Source: Selenomonadaceae bacterium
GTDB taxonomy: Bacteria; Bacillota; Negativicutes; Selenomonadales; Selenomonadaceae
NCBI GenBank assembly: GCA_017527075.1
Contig: JAFXQM010000021.1
Location: 1 to 51,757 of the forward strand
Length of the DNA: 51,757 nt
Direction of reading: 5' to 3'
The position numbers and the translations under genes were made by a program. The notes under the pieces were generated by a model. That model was not told the DNA's origin. It was given only the letters and a program-made list of their open reading frames with translations, and did not search any database. Each line of letters opens with the position of its first letter. Position 1 is the stretch's first letter. Below are positions 7,187-16,033 of the stretch, piece by piece.

Positions 7187-8368
7187 GTGGCGAGAATCAA
7201 CGGCACCGACGACAACGACACTTTGTATGGCACCTCAGGAGATGATACGATTTTCGGCGGCGCAGGCAACGACAAACTCTTCGGCGTCGGCGGAAATGAT
7301 TCACTCAACGGTGGAGACGGCAAGGACACAATCAGCGGCGGGGCAGGCAACGATAAACTCCTCGGCGGCGACGGACACGATTCACTCAGCGGTGACAGCG
7401 GCAATGACTCGCTCAGCGGCGGCGACGGCAGTGACAAACTTTACGGCGAGGACGGAAATGATTCACTCAGCGGCGGCAGCGGCAATGACTCTTTGAATGG
7501 CGGCGACGGCAACGATAAACTTCTCGGCGGCGACGGACACGATTCACTCAACGGAGGCAGCGGCGCGGACACTCTCAGCGGCGGCGACGGCAACGACAGA
7601 CTTTATGGCGGCGCAGGAAACGATTCACTCAGCGGCGGCAACGGCGATGACATTCTCGGCGGCGACGCAGGCAACGACAGACTCCTCGGCGGCAACGGAA
7701 ACGATTCACTCAACGGCGGCGCAGGCAATGACACTTTGAGAGGCGACGCAGGCAACGATAAACTCGTCGGCGGAGACGGCAACGACTCACTAAGCGGAGG
7801 CGACGGCAGGGACACTCTCAACGGCGGCGACGGAAAAGATACACTTCGCGGCGGCGCGGGCAATGATTCACTCTTCGGCGGGGACGGCGCGGACGTTCTC
7901 AGCGGCGGCGATGGCACGGACACTCTCAACGGCGGCGACGGCAACGATAGACTCCGCGGCGAAGACGGCAACGATTCACTCAGCGGTGGAGACGGAAACG
8001 ATTCACTCAGCGGTGGAGACGGCAACGATAAACTCCTCGGCGGCGCAGGCAACGATTCACTCTGGGGCGACGCCGGCAACGATACGCTTTACGGCGGAAA
8101 CGGCTCCGACGTTTTCATCTTCCGCGAAGGCGACGACGCCGATTACATCATGGACTTCACGAGCTCCGACATGCTCCAAATCCTCAACGCGGACGGCTCC
8201 GACGGCGGAACGTTCAGCGATTCTTCGTTCAGAAGTTCGACGCTCACGCTTCAAATCGACGGCGGCGGCTCGGTCATTTTCAAAAACGTCAGGGCGAATA
8301 CCACGTTCCACATCAACGACGACACGTACACAATCAGCGACTCCAAATTAGTCAGGCGTGAGGAGTGA
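7187..8368 (+). CDS. RTX (hemolysin-type calcium-binding) repeat protein
   Basis: About 393 aa. Residues about 5-305 are a near-unbroken run of glycine/aspartate-rich nonapeptides of the GGxGxDxLx type ([18 protein letters not shown]). These fold into a calcium-loaded parallel beta roll in known RTX proteins. The last 85 residues ([15 protein letters not shown] onward) resemble the C-terminus of the next gene ([16 protein letters not shown] versus FHINDGVYKLSGSKLV), a likely type I secretion signal. The start is the GTG at 7187, because the SD AAGGAG touches the ATG at 7178. There is no Sec signal peptide and no L27-like leader. The stop codon TGA lies within a GTGAGGAGTGAGGAG repeat. No enzymatic domain is present, so a surface or matrix role is more likely than a toxin. 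Confidence 0.88.
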   Translation: MARINGTDDNDTLYGTSGDDTIFGGAGNDKLFGVGGNDSLNGGDGKDTISGGAGNDKLLGGDGHDSLSGDSGNDSLSGGDGSDKLYGEDGNDSLSGGSGNDSLNGGDGNDKLLGGDGHDSLNGGSGADTLSGGDGNDRLYGGAGNDSLSGGNGDDILGGDAGNDRLLGGNGNDSLNGGAGNDTLRGDAGNDKLVGGDGNDSLSGGDGRDTLNGGDGKDTLRGGAGNDSLFGGDGADVLSGGDGTDTLNGGDGNDRLRGEDGNDSLSGGDGNDSLSGGDGNDKLLGGAGNDSLWGDAGNDTLYGGNGSDVFIFREGDDADYIMDFTSSDMLQILNADGSDGGTFSDSSFRSSTLTLQIDGGGSVIFKNVRANTTFHINDDTYTISDSKLVRREE

Positions 8369-8402
8369 GGAGTTTGAAAAAATTTTTTGGGAGGAAATTT
8401 TT

Positions 8403-11400
8403 ATGAGCGAATTTGTTTTCGACCTTCAGCGTTTCTCGAATCTTGACACGCTGAAAAATTTGGGCGGAATTATCACGACGCTCGGTTTGAAGAAACTCGC
8501 CAAAGATTTTGAGAAAGCCAAAGATGACCCCGTTAAATGGCTCAAGACTAACACGAATCCGATTCTCAGAATCATCGGGATTACGCCTTTCGGAAAAAAA
8601 ATCAGCAAGTACTCAGTCATCATCACGAGCTCCATTTCGGTTATCGACAACGCGCTGTCCGTTCTTACCGACAAAACTTTGCCCGACGCGACACGAAATA
8701 AAAAAATCGGGCTGATTGCCGCCGACCTGGAGAAAATGGCAAATGCAACCAACAAACTCAGCACGAGCTTCAAGAAGAAAAATCTTTGGTTCCTGTCGAT
8801 TTTCTCAGGCGGAATTTCTCTGGCGGCGAATCTCATTGCCGCGAGCGACGGCGTGACGTTGGAAGAGAAAAAGTCAATCAACAAAAGTTACGTCATCTTC
8901 CTCAAGTCTCTCGGCTCCGACCTCGTCAAAGAAATTTTCTCTTCCGCCGTCGAAAAGCAACTCTCCAGAGCCTTCAAAGAGGAACTCACGTCGGACTTGG
9001 TTGAGGAAATTATGACCAAAGGAAAATTTTTCCAAGCTGCCTCAGAAACTTTGACGAAAACTTTCGGAGCGGTTCTCTCTCTTGCGACGGGCACCTTGAA
9101 TGCCATCGACGAACACAAAGCGCGCATGGAGAAATACACCACCGACGGAATCCCCGAAGACATTGCCAAGCACGACGCCTTTATCGACGCTTTTGCGACT
9201 TTTGTCCACGACAACTTGAGTTCTTTTGCAAAGGGCTTCGACGATTGGGTTTTCAATTTTATAATGGACTTCGCCGGCAAAGAGACAGACAAAAATTACG
9301 TTGAAGTTATCGCCGACAAGTTCAAGACGCTCAACGGCGAGAACAGCGGCACGAGCGACGACGACCCGATTATCAGCGTCAAAAACAAATCGTACATTTA
9401 CGGCGACAACGGCAATGACTCAATCGAAAACGTTGCCTCGGACGTTTCGATTTGGGGCGGGCACGACAACGACACGATTTGGAGTATCGATACAGAATCC
9501 AAGACGCCCGTCCGCAATTCAATCCTCGGCGGCCCCGGCGATGACTTCATCGGCATTCAAGACAAGAACAGCACGATTTACGGCGGCGCAGGTTCCGACA
9601 GCCTCGTTGCGCAAGGCACAAAGAATTTCCTCTACGGCGGTTCGGGCGACGATTATATTATCCTCACCGACGGCGCGAACTCCAATACCGTCAGCGGCGA
9701 CCTCGGCAATGATTTAATCTTCATCGATTCAGCCAAGAATAATAAGTTCCGCTACTCGACGGGCGACGGCAACGATTCGATTTGGGGCTTCGGCGCGAAC
9801 GACTCGCTGATAATCGACGGAAAATTTTCGACGACCAAGAGCGGCTCGGATATCAAAGTCAAAGTCGGCAACGGCTCAATCCTTCTGCTCGGCGCGGCTG
9901 ACAAAAAAATCCACATCAACAACAACGTCCTCAACGAAACCCCCGAAGGCTCCGAAACTTTTACTCCAATACCATATCCGACCTTGCCCGCCGTCCCCGA
10001 ATTGAATCTTGTCAACGGCACGTCAGGAAATGATACGATTAAAAATTATCGCTCGAATGTTTTGATTAATGCAGGCGCAGGCAACGATTCCATTGACAGC
10101 TACAGACACTGGGACGGTAGCAAATACACCACCACTGCCGATAACGTGACAATCAATTCGGGCGCGGGCAACGATGACATTTACAACAGCGGCGACAACG
10201 TGACAATCGACGGCGGCAAGGGCGACGATGACATTAACAACAACGGCGACAACGTGACAATCAACGGCGGCGACGGTGACGATACCATTGACAACTACAA
10301 CTATGCCTCGGATCTTTCAATCAGCGGCGGTGCGGGAAATGATTCTATCTTTAACAAAAACGGCGGCAACGTGTCAATCGACGGAAGCGCGGGCAACGAT
10401 TACATTTACAGCAACGGCTCGAACGTGACAATCAATGCGGGCGCGGGCGACGATTACATTTACAACCGTTACGATTACCACGCGTCAATCAATGCGGGCG
10501 ACGGTAATGATTCCATCGAAAACAATGGCTGCGAATTGATAATCGATGCAGGCGACGGTAACGATTCCATTTACAATTACGGTGGAGATTTTGTTACAAT
10601 TAACGGCGGCGCAGGAAACGATACAATCTTTAACGACGATAAAGGTTCCTCGGTAACACTCGACGCGGGCACGGGCAACGATTTAATTTCCATAAGCAGC
10701 GATTCTTATTACATTGTCATTCAATACACGCCAGACGACGGCAACGACATAATTTACGGCTTCAACGGGGATGACACTCTGCAAATCGGTGGCGGCACTG
10801 GAAGTTATTTTTCCAAGACGAGCGGCAACGATTTGATTGTCACGGTGGGCAAAGGCAAGATAACTTTGGTCGGCGCGGCAAAGTTGAAGACGCTCAACAT
10901 CTACGGCGTTTATAAAGACCCGACGCTTTTGACCGTGACGAACAAGACGCCTTCGCCCGTTACGCTCGATTTAAAAGTTAAAACCGTCGACGCCTCCGCG
11001 CGCACGAAAGCAATTCAAATCACGGGCAACGCCAAGGCAAATTCAATCGTCGGCGGCTCCAAGGGCGACACACTCGACGGTGGGCAAGGGCACGATACAA
11101 TCGTCGGCGGTTCGGGCAGCGACAAAATTTACGGCGGCAGCGGCAACGACTGCATAATCGGCGGAGCAGGAAACGATTCACTCTGGGGCGACGCGGGCGC
11201 GGATAAATTTTTCTACGCGCTCGGCGACGGCAAGGACATCATCTTCGGCTTCGACGATAAAGATACCCTCACGCTCGACGGGCTCGACTTCAAAGCGTCT
11301 TACAAAAATGAAATCCTCACGCTCAAGGTCGACGGCGGCTCGGTCACGCTCAAAGATTTTTCCGCGAAAACTTTCCACATCAACGACGGCGTTTATAAAC

Positions 11401-11429
11401 TCAGCGGCTCCAAGCTCGTCAAAAAATAA
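8403..11429 (+). CDS. large RTX protein with L27-type Prp cleavage motif at its N-terminus
   Basis: About 1008 aa, ATG after the SD GGGAGGA. It opens MSEFVFDLQRFSN, matching the leader of L27 (KFDLQRF before Ala) encoded 2.1 kb away. Residues about 15-320 are a helix-rich domain of unknown type. RTX-like repeats start near 328 (YGDNGNDSIENV). A Pro-rich linker (about 518-540) leads to an irregular second repeat block with NVTINGGDGDDTI units, then a third block of canonical GGSGNDxI repeats (about 875-930) and a C-terminal module shared with the upstream RTX protein. Secretion by a type I system is likely, but no transporter is in the window. The second block resembles a beta helix more than a strict RTX roll. 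Confidence 0.88.
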   Translation: MSEFVFDLQRFSNLDTLKNLGGIITTLGLKKLAKDFEKAKDDPVKWLKTNTNPILRIIGITPFGKKISKYSVIITSSISVIDNALSVLTDKTLPDATRNKKIGLIAADLEKMANATNKLSTSFKKKNLWFLSIFSGGISLAANLIAASDGVTLEEKKSINKSYVIFLKSLGSDLVKEIFSSAVEKQLSRAFKEELTSDLVEEIMTKGKFFQAASETLTKTFGAVLSLATGTLNAIDEHKARMEKYTTDGIPEDIAKHDAFIDAFATFVHDNLSSFAKGFDDWVFNFIMDFAGKETDKNYVEVIADKFKTLNGENSGTSDDDPIISVKNKSYIYGDNGNDSIENVASDVSIWGGHDNDTIWSIDTESKTPVRNSILGGPGDDFIGIQDKNSTIYGGAGSDSLVAQGTKNFLYGGSGDDYIILTDGANSNTVSGDLGNDLIFIDSAKNNKFRYSTGDGNDSIWGFGANDSLIIDGKFSTTKSGSDIKVKVGNGSILLLGAADKKIHINNNVLNETPEGSETFTPIPYPTLPAVPELNLVNGTSGNDTIKNYRSNVLINAGAGNDSIDSYRHWDGSKYTTTADNVTINSGAGNDDIYNSGDNVTIDGGKGDDDINNNGDNVTINGGDGDDTIDNYNYASDLSISGGAGNDSIFNKNGGNVSIDGSAGNDYIYSNGSNVTINAGAGDDYIYNRYDYHASINAGDGNDSIENNGCELIIDAGDGNDSIYNYGGDFVTINGGAGNDTIFNDDKGSSVTLDAGTGNDLISISSDSYYIVIQYTPDDGNDIIYGFNGDDTLQIGGGTGSYFSKTSGNDLIVTVGKGKITLVGAAKLKTLNIYGVYKDPTLLTVTNKTPSPVTLDLKVKTVDASARTKAIQITGNAKANSIVGGSKGDTLDGGQGHDTIVGGSGSDKIYGGSGNDCIIGGAGNDSLWGDAGADKFFYALGDGKDIIFGFDDKDTLTLDGLDFKASYKNEILTLKVDGGSVTLKDFSAKTFHINDGVYKLSGSKLVKK

Positions 11430-11447
11430 TCTTCGCGGAAAAAATTT

Positions 11448-11478
11448 TATCTCGTCATTGCGGCGGGATTTTTTTTAT
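11448..11478 (+). terminator. terminator after the RTX genes
   Basis: ATCTCGTC pairs, with wobbles, with GGCGGGAT across a short loop and runs into eight T. The hairpin resembles the one before glmM. It overlaps the -35 box of the next promoter. Confidence 0.65.
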
Positions 11479-11486
11479 GTTATAAC
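11458..11486 (+). promoter_or_regulatory. promoter of the CMD-flavodoxin operon
   Basis: TTGCGG (11458-11463), 17-nt spacer, TATAAC (11481-11486), 20 nt before the start codon. It is interlaced with the terminator of the upstream gene. Confidence 0.55.
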
Positions 11487-11505
11487 GGGCGCAGGAGGGT
11501 TTGGC

Positions 11506-12267
11506 ATGAAAAAATTTTTTGCGGCGGGGCTCGCGGCATTGTTCGCGGCAAATTTATTTTCGACGGAGGCAATGGCAATGGAAAAACCTAAAGCAGTAAA
11601 AATTGTTCAGACGGCAGGAAGAGACGCGCTCGGAGATTTTGCGCCGGAGTTCGCCCGATACAATGACGACATCCTTTTCGGCGAGGTGTGGAGCCGCAAC
11701 GACATCCTTTCCCTGCACGACAGGAGTATCGTCACGATTTGCGCGCTGGTCGGCTCGGGCGTCCTCACCGACGCGTTGAAGTATCACATTCAAACCGCAA
11801 AGAAAAACGGCGTGACCCGCGACGAGATGGTCGAAATCCTCACGCAGCTCGGCTTCTACGCGGGCTGGCCGAAAGCTTGGGCGGTCTTCCCCATGGCCAA
11901 GGAAGTTTACGGCAAAGACGCCGCGAAAGTTTTTGACAGCGTCGGAGAAAAAATTTCTCAGACGGCGGGCAGAAAAAATCTCGGAGACTTTGCGCCCGAA
12001 TTCGCCCGATACAACGACGACATCCTCTTCGGCGAGGTGTGGAGCCGCAACAAAATTCTTTCCGTCCACGACAGGAGCATCGTCACGGTTTCGACGCTCG
12101 TCGGCGCGGGCATTTTCACCGACGCGCTCAAACATCACTTGGCGGCGGCCAAAGCCAACGGCGTGACCAAGGCGGAGATGGTCGAAATCATCACGCAGCT
12201 CGGCTTTTACGCGGGCTGGCCGAAAGCTTGGGCGGTCTTCCCCATGGCGAAGGAAGTTTACCAATGA
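11506..12267 (+). CDS. exported tandem carboxymuconolactone-decarboxylase-like protein
   Basis: 253 aa, ATG after AGGAGG. Residues 1-23 are a Sec signal peptide ending SSTEAMA-like (FSTEAMA). Two CMD-type domains follow, about 100 residues each and nearly identical: GDFAPEFARYNDDILFGEVW, then HDRSIVT, then the NGVT(R/K)xEMVEI(L/I)TQLGFYAGWPKAW segment. The family includes gamma-carboxymuconolactone decarboxylase and AhpD-type peroxidase partners, but the AhpD CxxC pair is absent here, so activity is uncertain. High identity between halves points to recent internal duplication. The stop overlaps the start of the flavodoxin-like lipoprotein (ATGA), implying that the two work together outside the cytoplasmic membrane. 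Confidence 0.85.
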   Translation: MKKFFAAGLAALFAANLFSTEAMAMEKPKAVKIVQTAGRDALGDFAPEFARYNDDILFGEVWSRNDILSLHDRSIVTICALVGSGVLTDALKYHIQTAKKNGVTRDEMVEILTQLGFYAGWPKAWAVFPMAKEVYGKDAAKVFDSVGEKISQTAGRKNLGDFAPEFARYNDDILFGEVWSRNKILSVHDRSIVTVSTLVGAGIFTDALKHHLAAAKANGVTKAEMVEIITQLGFYAGWPKAWAVFPMAKEVYQ

Positions 12268-12944
12268 ACCGGCGCAAGTTCATCAAAGTCGTCGGATTCG
12301 GCGCGGCGGCAATTTATTTGAGCGGCTGTGGTTTGTCGGCGATTAAGGACGAGGATAAAGAGTCGGCTGAAGTTTCCGCCGAAGAATCTGTATCGAGGGG
12401 CGAGAGTATGAAAATCGTGGTGATTAACAGCAGCCCGCATTCCGAGGAGCAATCGACGTCACGTTACTTGGCAAAAAAATTTGTGGACGGCGCGACGAGT
12501 GCGGGTCATGAAATTTTTGTCTTCGACGCGGCGAACGAAAAAACTCATCCGTGCCGAGGCTGCGACCAATGCGGCATGGACGGCGCGTGCATTTTCGACG
12601 ACGCGATTGAAACCAAACTCATGCCGCAAATGCTTCGGGCGGATTTGCTCGTCTTGGTCACGCCGCTTTACTACTTCGGAATGAGCGCGCAGCTGAAAAC
12701 GGTCGTCGACAGATTTTATTCGCGGACGACGAAACTCAGCGGGAAAAAGTCAATGATAATGGCGACGGCTTGGAACACGGCGGACTGGACGATGGAGGCG
12801 TTGAAGAATCATTACGAAACTTTGGTGCGATACATGAGCTGGCAGGACGTCGGGCAGGTTTGGGCGACGGGCTGCGGCTCACGAGCCATGGTCGAGCGTT
12901 CCGAGTTCGGAGACATGGCTTACAAAATCGGAGCCGCTTTATAA
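12264..12944 (+). CDS. Tat-type lipoprotein with flavodoxin-like NADPH-FMN reductase fold
   Basis: 226 aa. The N-terminus MNRRKFIKVVGFG is a twin-arginine signal and AIYLSGC a lipobox, so a folded, flavin-loaded lipoprotein at the membrane surface is predicted. After a Glu-rich linker, the flavodoxin-like fold starts at about residue 49 (MKIVVINSSPHSEEQSTSRYLAKK, whose SSPxxxxxT loop binds FMN phosphate). It carries the Cys motif PCRGCDQCGMDGACIF near 95-110, typical of iron-sulfur flavoprotein-like FMN reductases, and TPLYYFGMSAQLK. It overlaps the CMD-like gene. The internal ATG at the mature start could in principle give a cytoplasmic form, but it has only a weak SD (GGGGCGAG). The electron donor is not evident. 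Confidence 0.86.
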   Translation: MNRRKFIKVVGFGAAAIYLSGCGLSAIKDEDKESAEVSAEESVSRGESMKIVVINSSPHSEEQSTSRYLAKKFVDGATSAGHEIFVFDAANEKTHPCRGCDQCGMDGACIFDDAIETKLMPQMLRADLLVLVTPLYYFGMSAQLKTVVDRFYSRTTKLSGKKSMIMATAWNTADWTMEALKNHYETLVRYMSWQDVGQVWATGCGSRAMVERSEFGDMAYKIGAAL

Positions 12945-12965
12945 AAATTTTTTGGGGGAATCTCA

Positions 12966-13997
12966 ATGAAGAAATTTAACACGGCAATCGTCGGCGCAAC
13001 GGGCGCGGTCGGTCAGGAATTTTTGAAACTCATCGAGGAGCGCAACTTTCCCTTCGGCGAGCTGAAAATGTTGGCGTCGTCGCGGTCGGCGGGCAAGAAG
13101 ATAAACTTCATGGGCAAAGAGTACACGGTCGAGGAGACCACGGAAAAATCTTTCGACGGCGTGAAGTTCGCGCTGTTCGCGGGCGGCGCGGCGAGCAAAC
13201 TTTTTGCACCGGCGGCAGTCAAAGCGGGCGCGGTCGTCATCGACAACTCATCGAACTTCCGCATGGACCCCGAAGTCCCGCTTATCGTCCCCGAAGTCAA
13301 TCCGCAGGCAATCGCGCGGCACAAAGGAATCATCGCCAACCCGAACTGCTCAACGATAATCATGGTCATGGCACTCAAGCCGCTTTACAACCTGTCGAAA
13401 ATCAAACGCGTGGTCGTGTCGACGTATCAGGCGGTGTCGGGCGCGGGGCGCGAAGGCATGGACGAGCTCAAGGCGCAACTGGATTCACTGGCGCGCGGCG
13501 AGGAAGTCGAAGCAAAAATTTTGCCCGTCGCCAAGCTCAACAAGCATTACCAAATCGCGTCGAACCTCTTGCCGCAAATCGACGTCTTCAAGGAAAATCT
13601 TTACACCAAAGAGGAAATGAAGATGGTCGACGAGACGAAAAAAATCATGGAGGACGACGCGCTCCGAGTCACGGCGACGACTGTTCGCGTGCCCGTCTAT
13701 CGCAGCCACGCCGAGTCGGTCAACGTCGAGTTCGAGGACGAAGTTTCCGTCGAGGAGGCGCGCGCTGCCCTGGAAAAATTCCCCGGCGTCATCGTGCGCG
13801 ACAATCCCGACGAAATGATTTATCCTCAGCCGCTGGAAACTTCCGGCAAGGACGCCGTCGAGGTCGGACGAATTCGCAAAGATTTTTCCATTGACCACGG
13901 ACTGAACCTTTGGGTTTGCGGCGACCAAATCAGGAAAGGGGCGGCTCTCAATGCTCTGCAAATCGCCGAGTACATGATTGCCAACGGAATGGTTTGA
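12966..13997 (+). CDS. asd: aspartate-semialdehyde dehydrogenase
   Basis: Reduces beta-aspartyl phosphate to aspartate semialdehyde with NADPH, the branch point to lysine/diaminopimelate, threonine and methionine. 343 aa, a normal length. The N-terminal TAIVGATGAVGQEFLKLIEER binds NADP, SSRSAGKK is the phosphate-binding region, NPNCSTI holds the catalytic Cys at about 128, and STYQAVSGAGREG is conserved. The ATG follows a weak G-rich SD (TTGGGGGAA). It is 21 nt downstream of the flavodoxin gene, and its TGA overlaps the start of the fliB-like gene by one base, so it may share a transcript. No lysine riboswitch is visible. Confidence 0.96.
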   Translation: MKKFNTAIVGATGAVGQEFLKLIEERNFPFGELKMLASSRSAGKKINFMGKEYTVEETTEKSFDGVKFALFAGGAASKLFAPAAVKAGAVVIDNSSNFRMDPEVPLIVPEVNPQAIARHKGIIANPNCSTIIMVMALKPLYNLSKIKRVVVSTYQAVSGAGREGMDELKAQLDSLARGEEVEAKILPVAKLNKHYQIASNLLPQIDVFKENLYTKEEMKMVDETKKIMEDDALRVTATTVRVPVYRSHAESVNVEFEDEVSVEEARAALEKFPGVIVRDNPDEMIYPQPLETSGKDAVEVGRIRKDFSIDHGLNLWVCGDQIRKGAALNALQIAEYMIANGMV

Positions 13998-15217
13998 TGA
14001 AAAAATTTCTGTACTTTCAGCCCGAATACGTCAGCCGCTTCAAATGCGACGGCTCCAAGTGCGACGCCCGCTGCTGCAAAGCTTGGAACATTTATATCGA
14101 AACGGCGGCCTACAAAAAATATTCACGAATCAAGCCGAAAGAAAAAGCCGAAGAAATTCTCTCGCACTTCGAGTACAACGAATCCGAAGAGAAATATTTT
14201 CTTAAAGAAAGCCCGTGCCCGTTCCTGACGGAAAAAAATTTGTGTTCTCTTCAGCTGGAGTACGGCGAAAATTTTTTGTCGGCGACGTGCGCGACTTATC
14301 CGCGTCAAACTCACAGCTTCGGAAAATTTTTTGAGCGGTCACTGACTTTGACTTGCCCCGTGGCGGCCGAGATGATTCTGTTCGCGCAAGAACCGCTGAA
14401 GTTTGAATTCGTCGAAGTGCCCGACAAGATTCACAGCCGGCACGGAAAACTTCGCATACAAAAATTTCCCACGAATGCAAACGCCGGCGACTTCATCCGC
14501 GAAGTTCAAGTCACGATGATTACAATTTTGCAGGAGCAATGGTTTACACTTGACCAAAGATTAATCGTGCTCGGTTCCTTCACAGACAAATTGCAGGATT
14601 TATTTTTGAATGAGTCGGGCATCGAAGATATGCTGAAATTGATTGGCGAGTATCGCTCGAAAGAATTTTTGTTCACGAAAATGCCGACGTTGCTCCAAAA
14701 GTTTTCCTTCGAGGCGGAACAATTCGTCATGTTCATGATTGAGTTCATCAATCCCTGTATGGAAATTTTGGACACGGCGGAAGGAAAAAAATTTCTCGTC
14801 GCGTTCACGGAGTTTTTCGGCATAAAGCCCGACGAAAATTCTTTCAGCTCGCTCGATGAACTCACCGCCAACTTTGAAAGGCTGACCGAGGCGCGGGAAA
14901 ATTTTTTGGAGAAGTACTCAACGTTCCTGGAAAATTATCTCGTCAACGAACTTTTCAGCGGCGTGTATCCGTGGCGGTTCCGCGAACAAAACCTCACAAA
15001 AAATTTCGCCGTCCTCCTGATACATTACAAAATTTTTGAGATGATGACGTTCGCGGCGACGGAGAGCGGCTTGGACTCCAAGGAAGACCTGCCGGCAATG
15101 GTTAGTTGGTTCATGACGAAGACCGACCGCAATCCAAAACTTTACGAAAAGTTTTTCGAGCTGCTGGCCTACGAAAATGACACGCATGAATTGATGGAGA
15201 CTTTGCTTGAGCCGTGA
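13997..15217 (+). CDS. fliB: flagellin lysine-N-methylase-like protein (FliB family)
   Basis: 406 aa. The N-terminus YFQPEYVSRFKCDGSKCDARCCKAW carries the Cys cluster of the FliB/YkgJ family, followed by CPFLTEKNLCSLQLEYGENF, ATCATYPR and LTLTCPVAAEMIL, all hallmarks of FliB. In Salmonella, FliB methylates lysines on flagellin; the Cys cluster suggests an Fe-S or metal centre. No flagellin gene lies in the window, so the target here is unknown. The start overlaps the asd stop. A degenerate second copy follows directly (15230-15996), so this is a tandem duplication in which one copy decayed. Confidence 0.85.
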   Translation: MKKFLYFQPEYVSRFKCDGSKCDARCCKAWNIYIETAAYKKYSRIKPKEKAEEILSHFEYNESEEKYFLKESPCPFLTEKNLCSLQLEYGENFLSATCATYPRQTHSFGKFFERSLTLTCPVAAEMILFAQEPLKFEFVEVPDKIHSRHGKLRIQKFPTNANAGDFIREVQVTMITILQEQWFTLDQRLIVLGSFTDKLQDLFLNESGIEDMLKLIGEYRSKEFLFTKMPTLLQKFSFEAEQFVMFMIEFINPCMEILDTAEGKKFLVAFTEFFGIKPDENSFSSLDELTANFERLTEARENFLEKYSTFLENYLVNELFSGVYPWRFREQNLTKNFAVLLIHYKIFEMMTFAATESGLDSKEDLPAMVSWFMTKTDRNPKLYEKFFELLAYENDTHELMETLLEP

Positions 15218-15229
15218 GGAAAATCTGCG

Positions 15230-15996
15230 ATGAAAAAATTTCTGTACTTTCAGCCCGAATACGTCAGCCGCTTCAAATGCGATGGCGCAAAATGCAACGC
15301 CCGCTGCTGTAAGGGTTGGCGCATTGATATCGACGCGGCAACTTATAAAAAATATTCGCGAATCAAGCCGAAAAGCAAAGCCAAGGAAATTCTCTCGCAC
15401 TTTGAATTTAATTCCGAGTTCAATGTTTATCGCGTCAAGCTTAAGCAAAATTTTGAAGTCACGGAACTGGCTGACGGGCAGAAAATGTTTTCCGTAAATC
15501 TTGATGATAAATTATCTTGCCCGTTTCTGACGGAAAAAAAATTATGGAGTCTCTGAGGACAAAGGAAGGCGAAAAATTTCTCGTCGCGTTCACGGAGGTT
15601 CTCGGCATTAAGCCCAACGAAAACAATCGGGTCTCACTCGACGAAATCACCGCCAACTTTGAAAGGCTGACCGACGCGCGGAAAAATTTTTCGGAGAAGT
15701 ACTCAACCTTCCTGGAAAATTATCTCGTAAACGAACTTTTCTACGGCGTATATCCGTGGCGATACGTGGAGCACAGTATCACAAAAAATTTCGCGGTCTT
15801 CCTGATAAGCTACAAAGTTTTTGAGCTGGTGACGTTCGCGGCGACGGAGAGCGGCTTGGACTCCAAGGAAGATTTGCTGGCGATGGTCGATTGGTTCATG
15901 TCGACAACAAACCACGATAAAAAACTCTACGAAAGATTTTTGGAATTGCTGGCGGGCGTGGACGATACATATCTGCTGATGGCGACTTTGCTTTGA
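15230..15996 (+). pseudogene. second FliB-like copy with internal deletion and frameshift
   Basis: The N-terminal 100 or so codons (15230 on; MKKFLYFQPEYVSRFKCDG) closely match the upstream gene, as does the C-terminal part (from about 15544 to 15996; EGEKFLVAFTE through TYLLMATLL). The middle, about 165 codons of the upstream copy, is gone. The junction lies at an eight-A run (15534-15541) after CPFLTEK: frame one ends at LWSL and stops at 15556, while the C-terminal half is one frame over. A one-base loss would fuse them in frame, so slippage could make a short two-domain product, but inactivation is the simpler reading. Cysteines of the N-terminal cluster are kept. Confidence 0.85.
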
Positions 15997-16004
15997 AAGT
16001 TGCC

Positions 16005-16033
16005 TTGACACAAAAAGGGCGGTGTTGTAAAAT
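16005..16033 (+). promoter_or_regulatory. promoter of yceD-rpmF overlapping the start codon region
   Basis: TTGACA (16005-16010), 17-nt spacer, TAAAAT (16028-16033). The -10 overlaps the first ATG of the yceD frame (16032), so transcripts from it would start near 16040, at or just before a GTG in frame at 16041. Confidence 0.65.

Noticed and set aside
7603..8079. Antisense Ser/Pro-rich ORF in the RTX gene
   Set aside because: It mirrors the glycine/aspartate repeat codons; no start signal, and the sense frame is a clear RTX protein.
12966..13000. Lysine riboswitch before asd
   Set aside because: Only 21 nt separate asd from the upstream gene, so there is no room for one.
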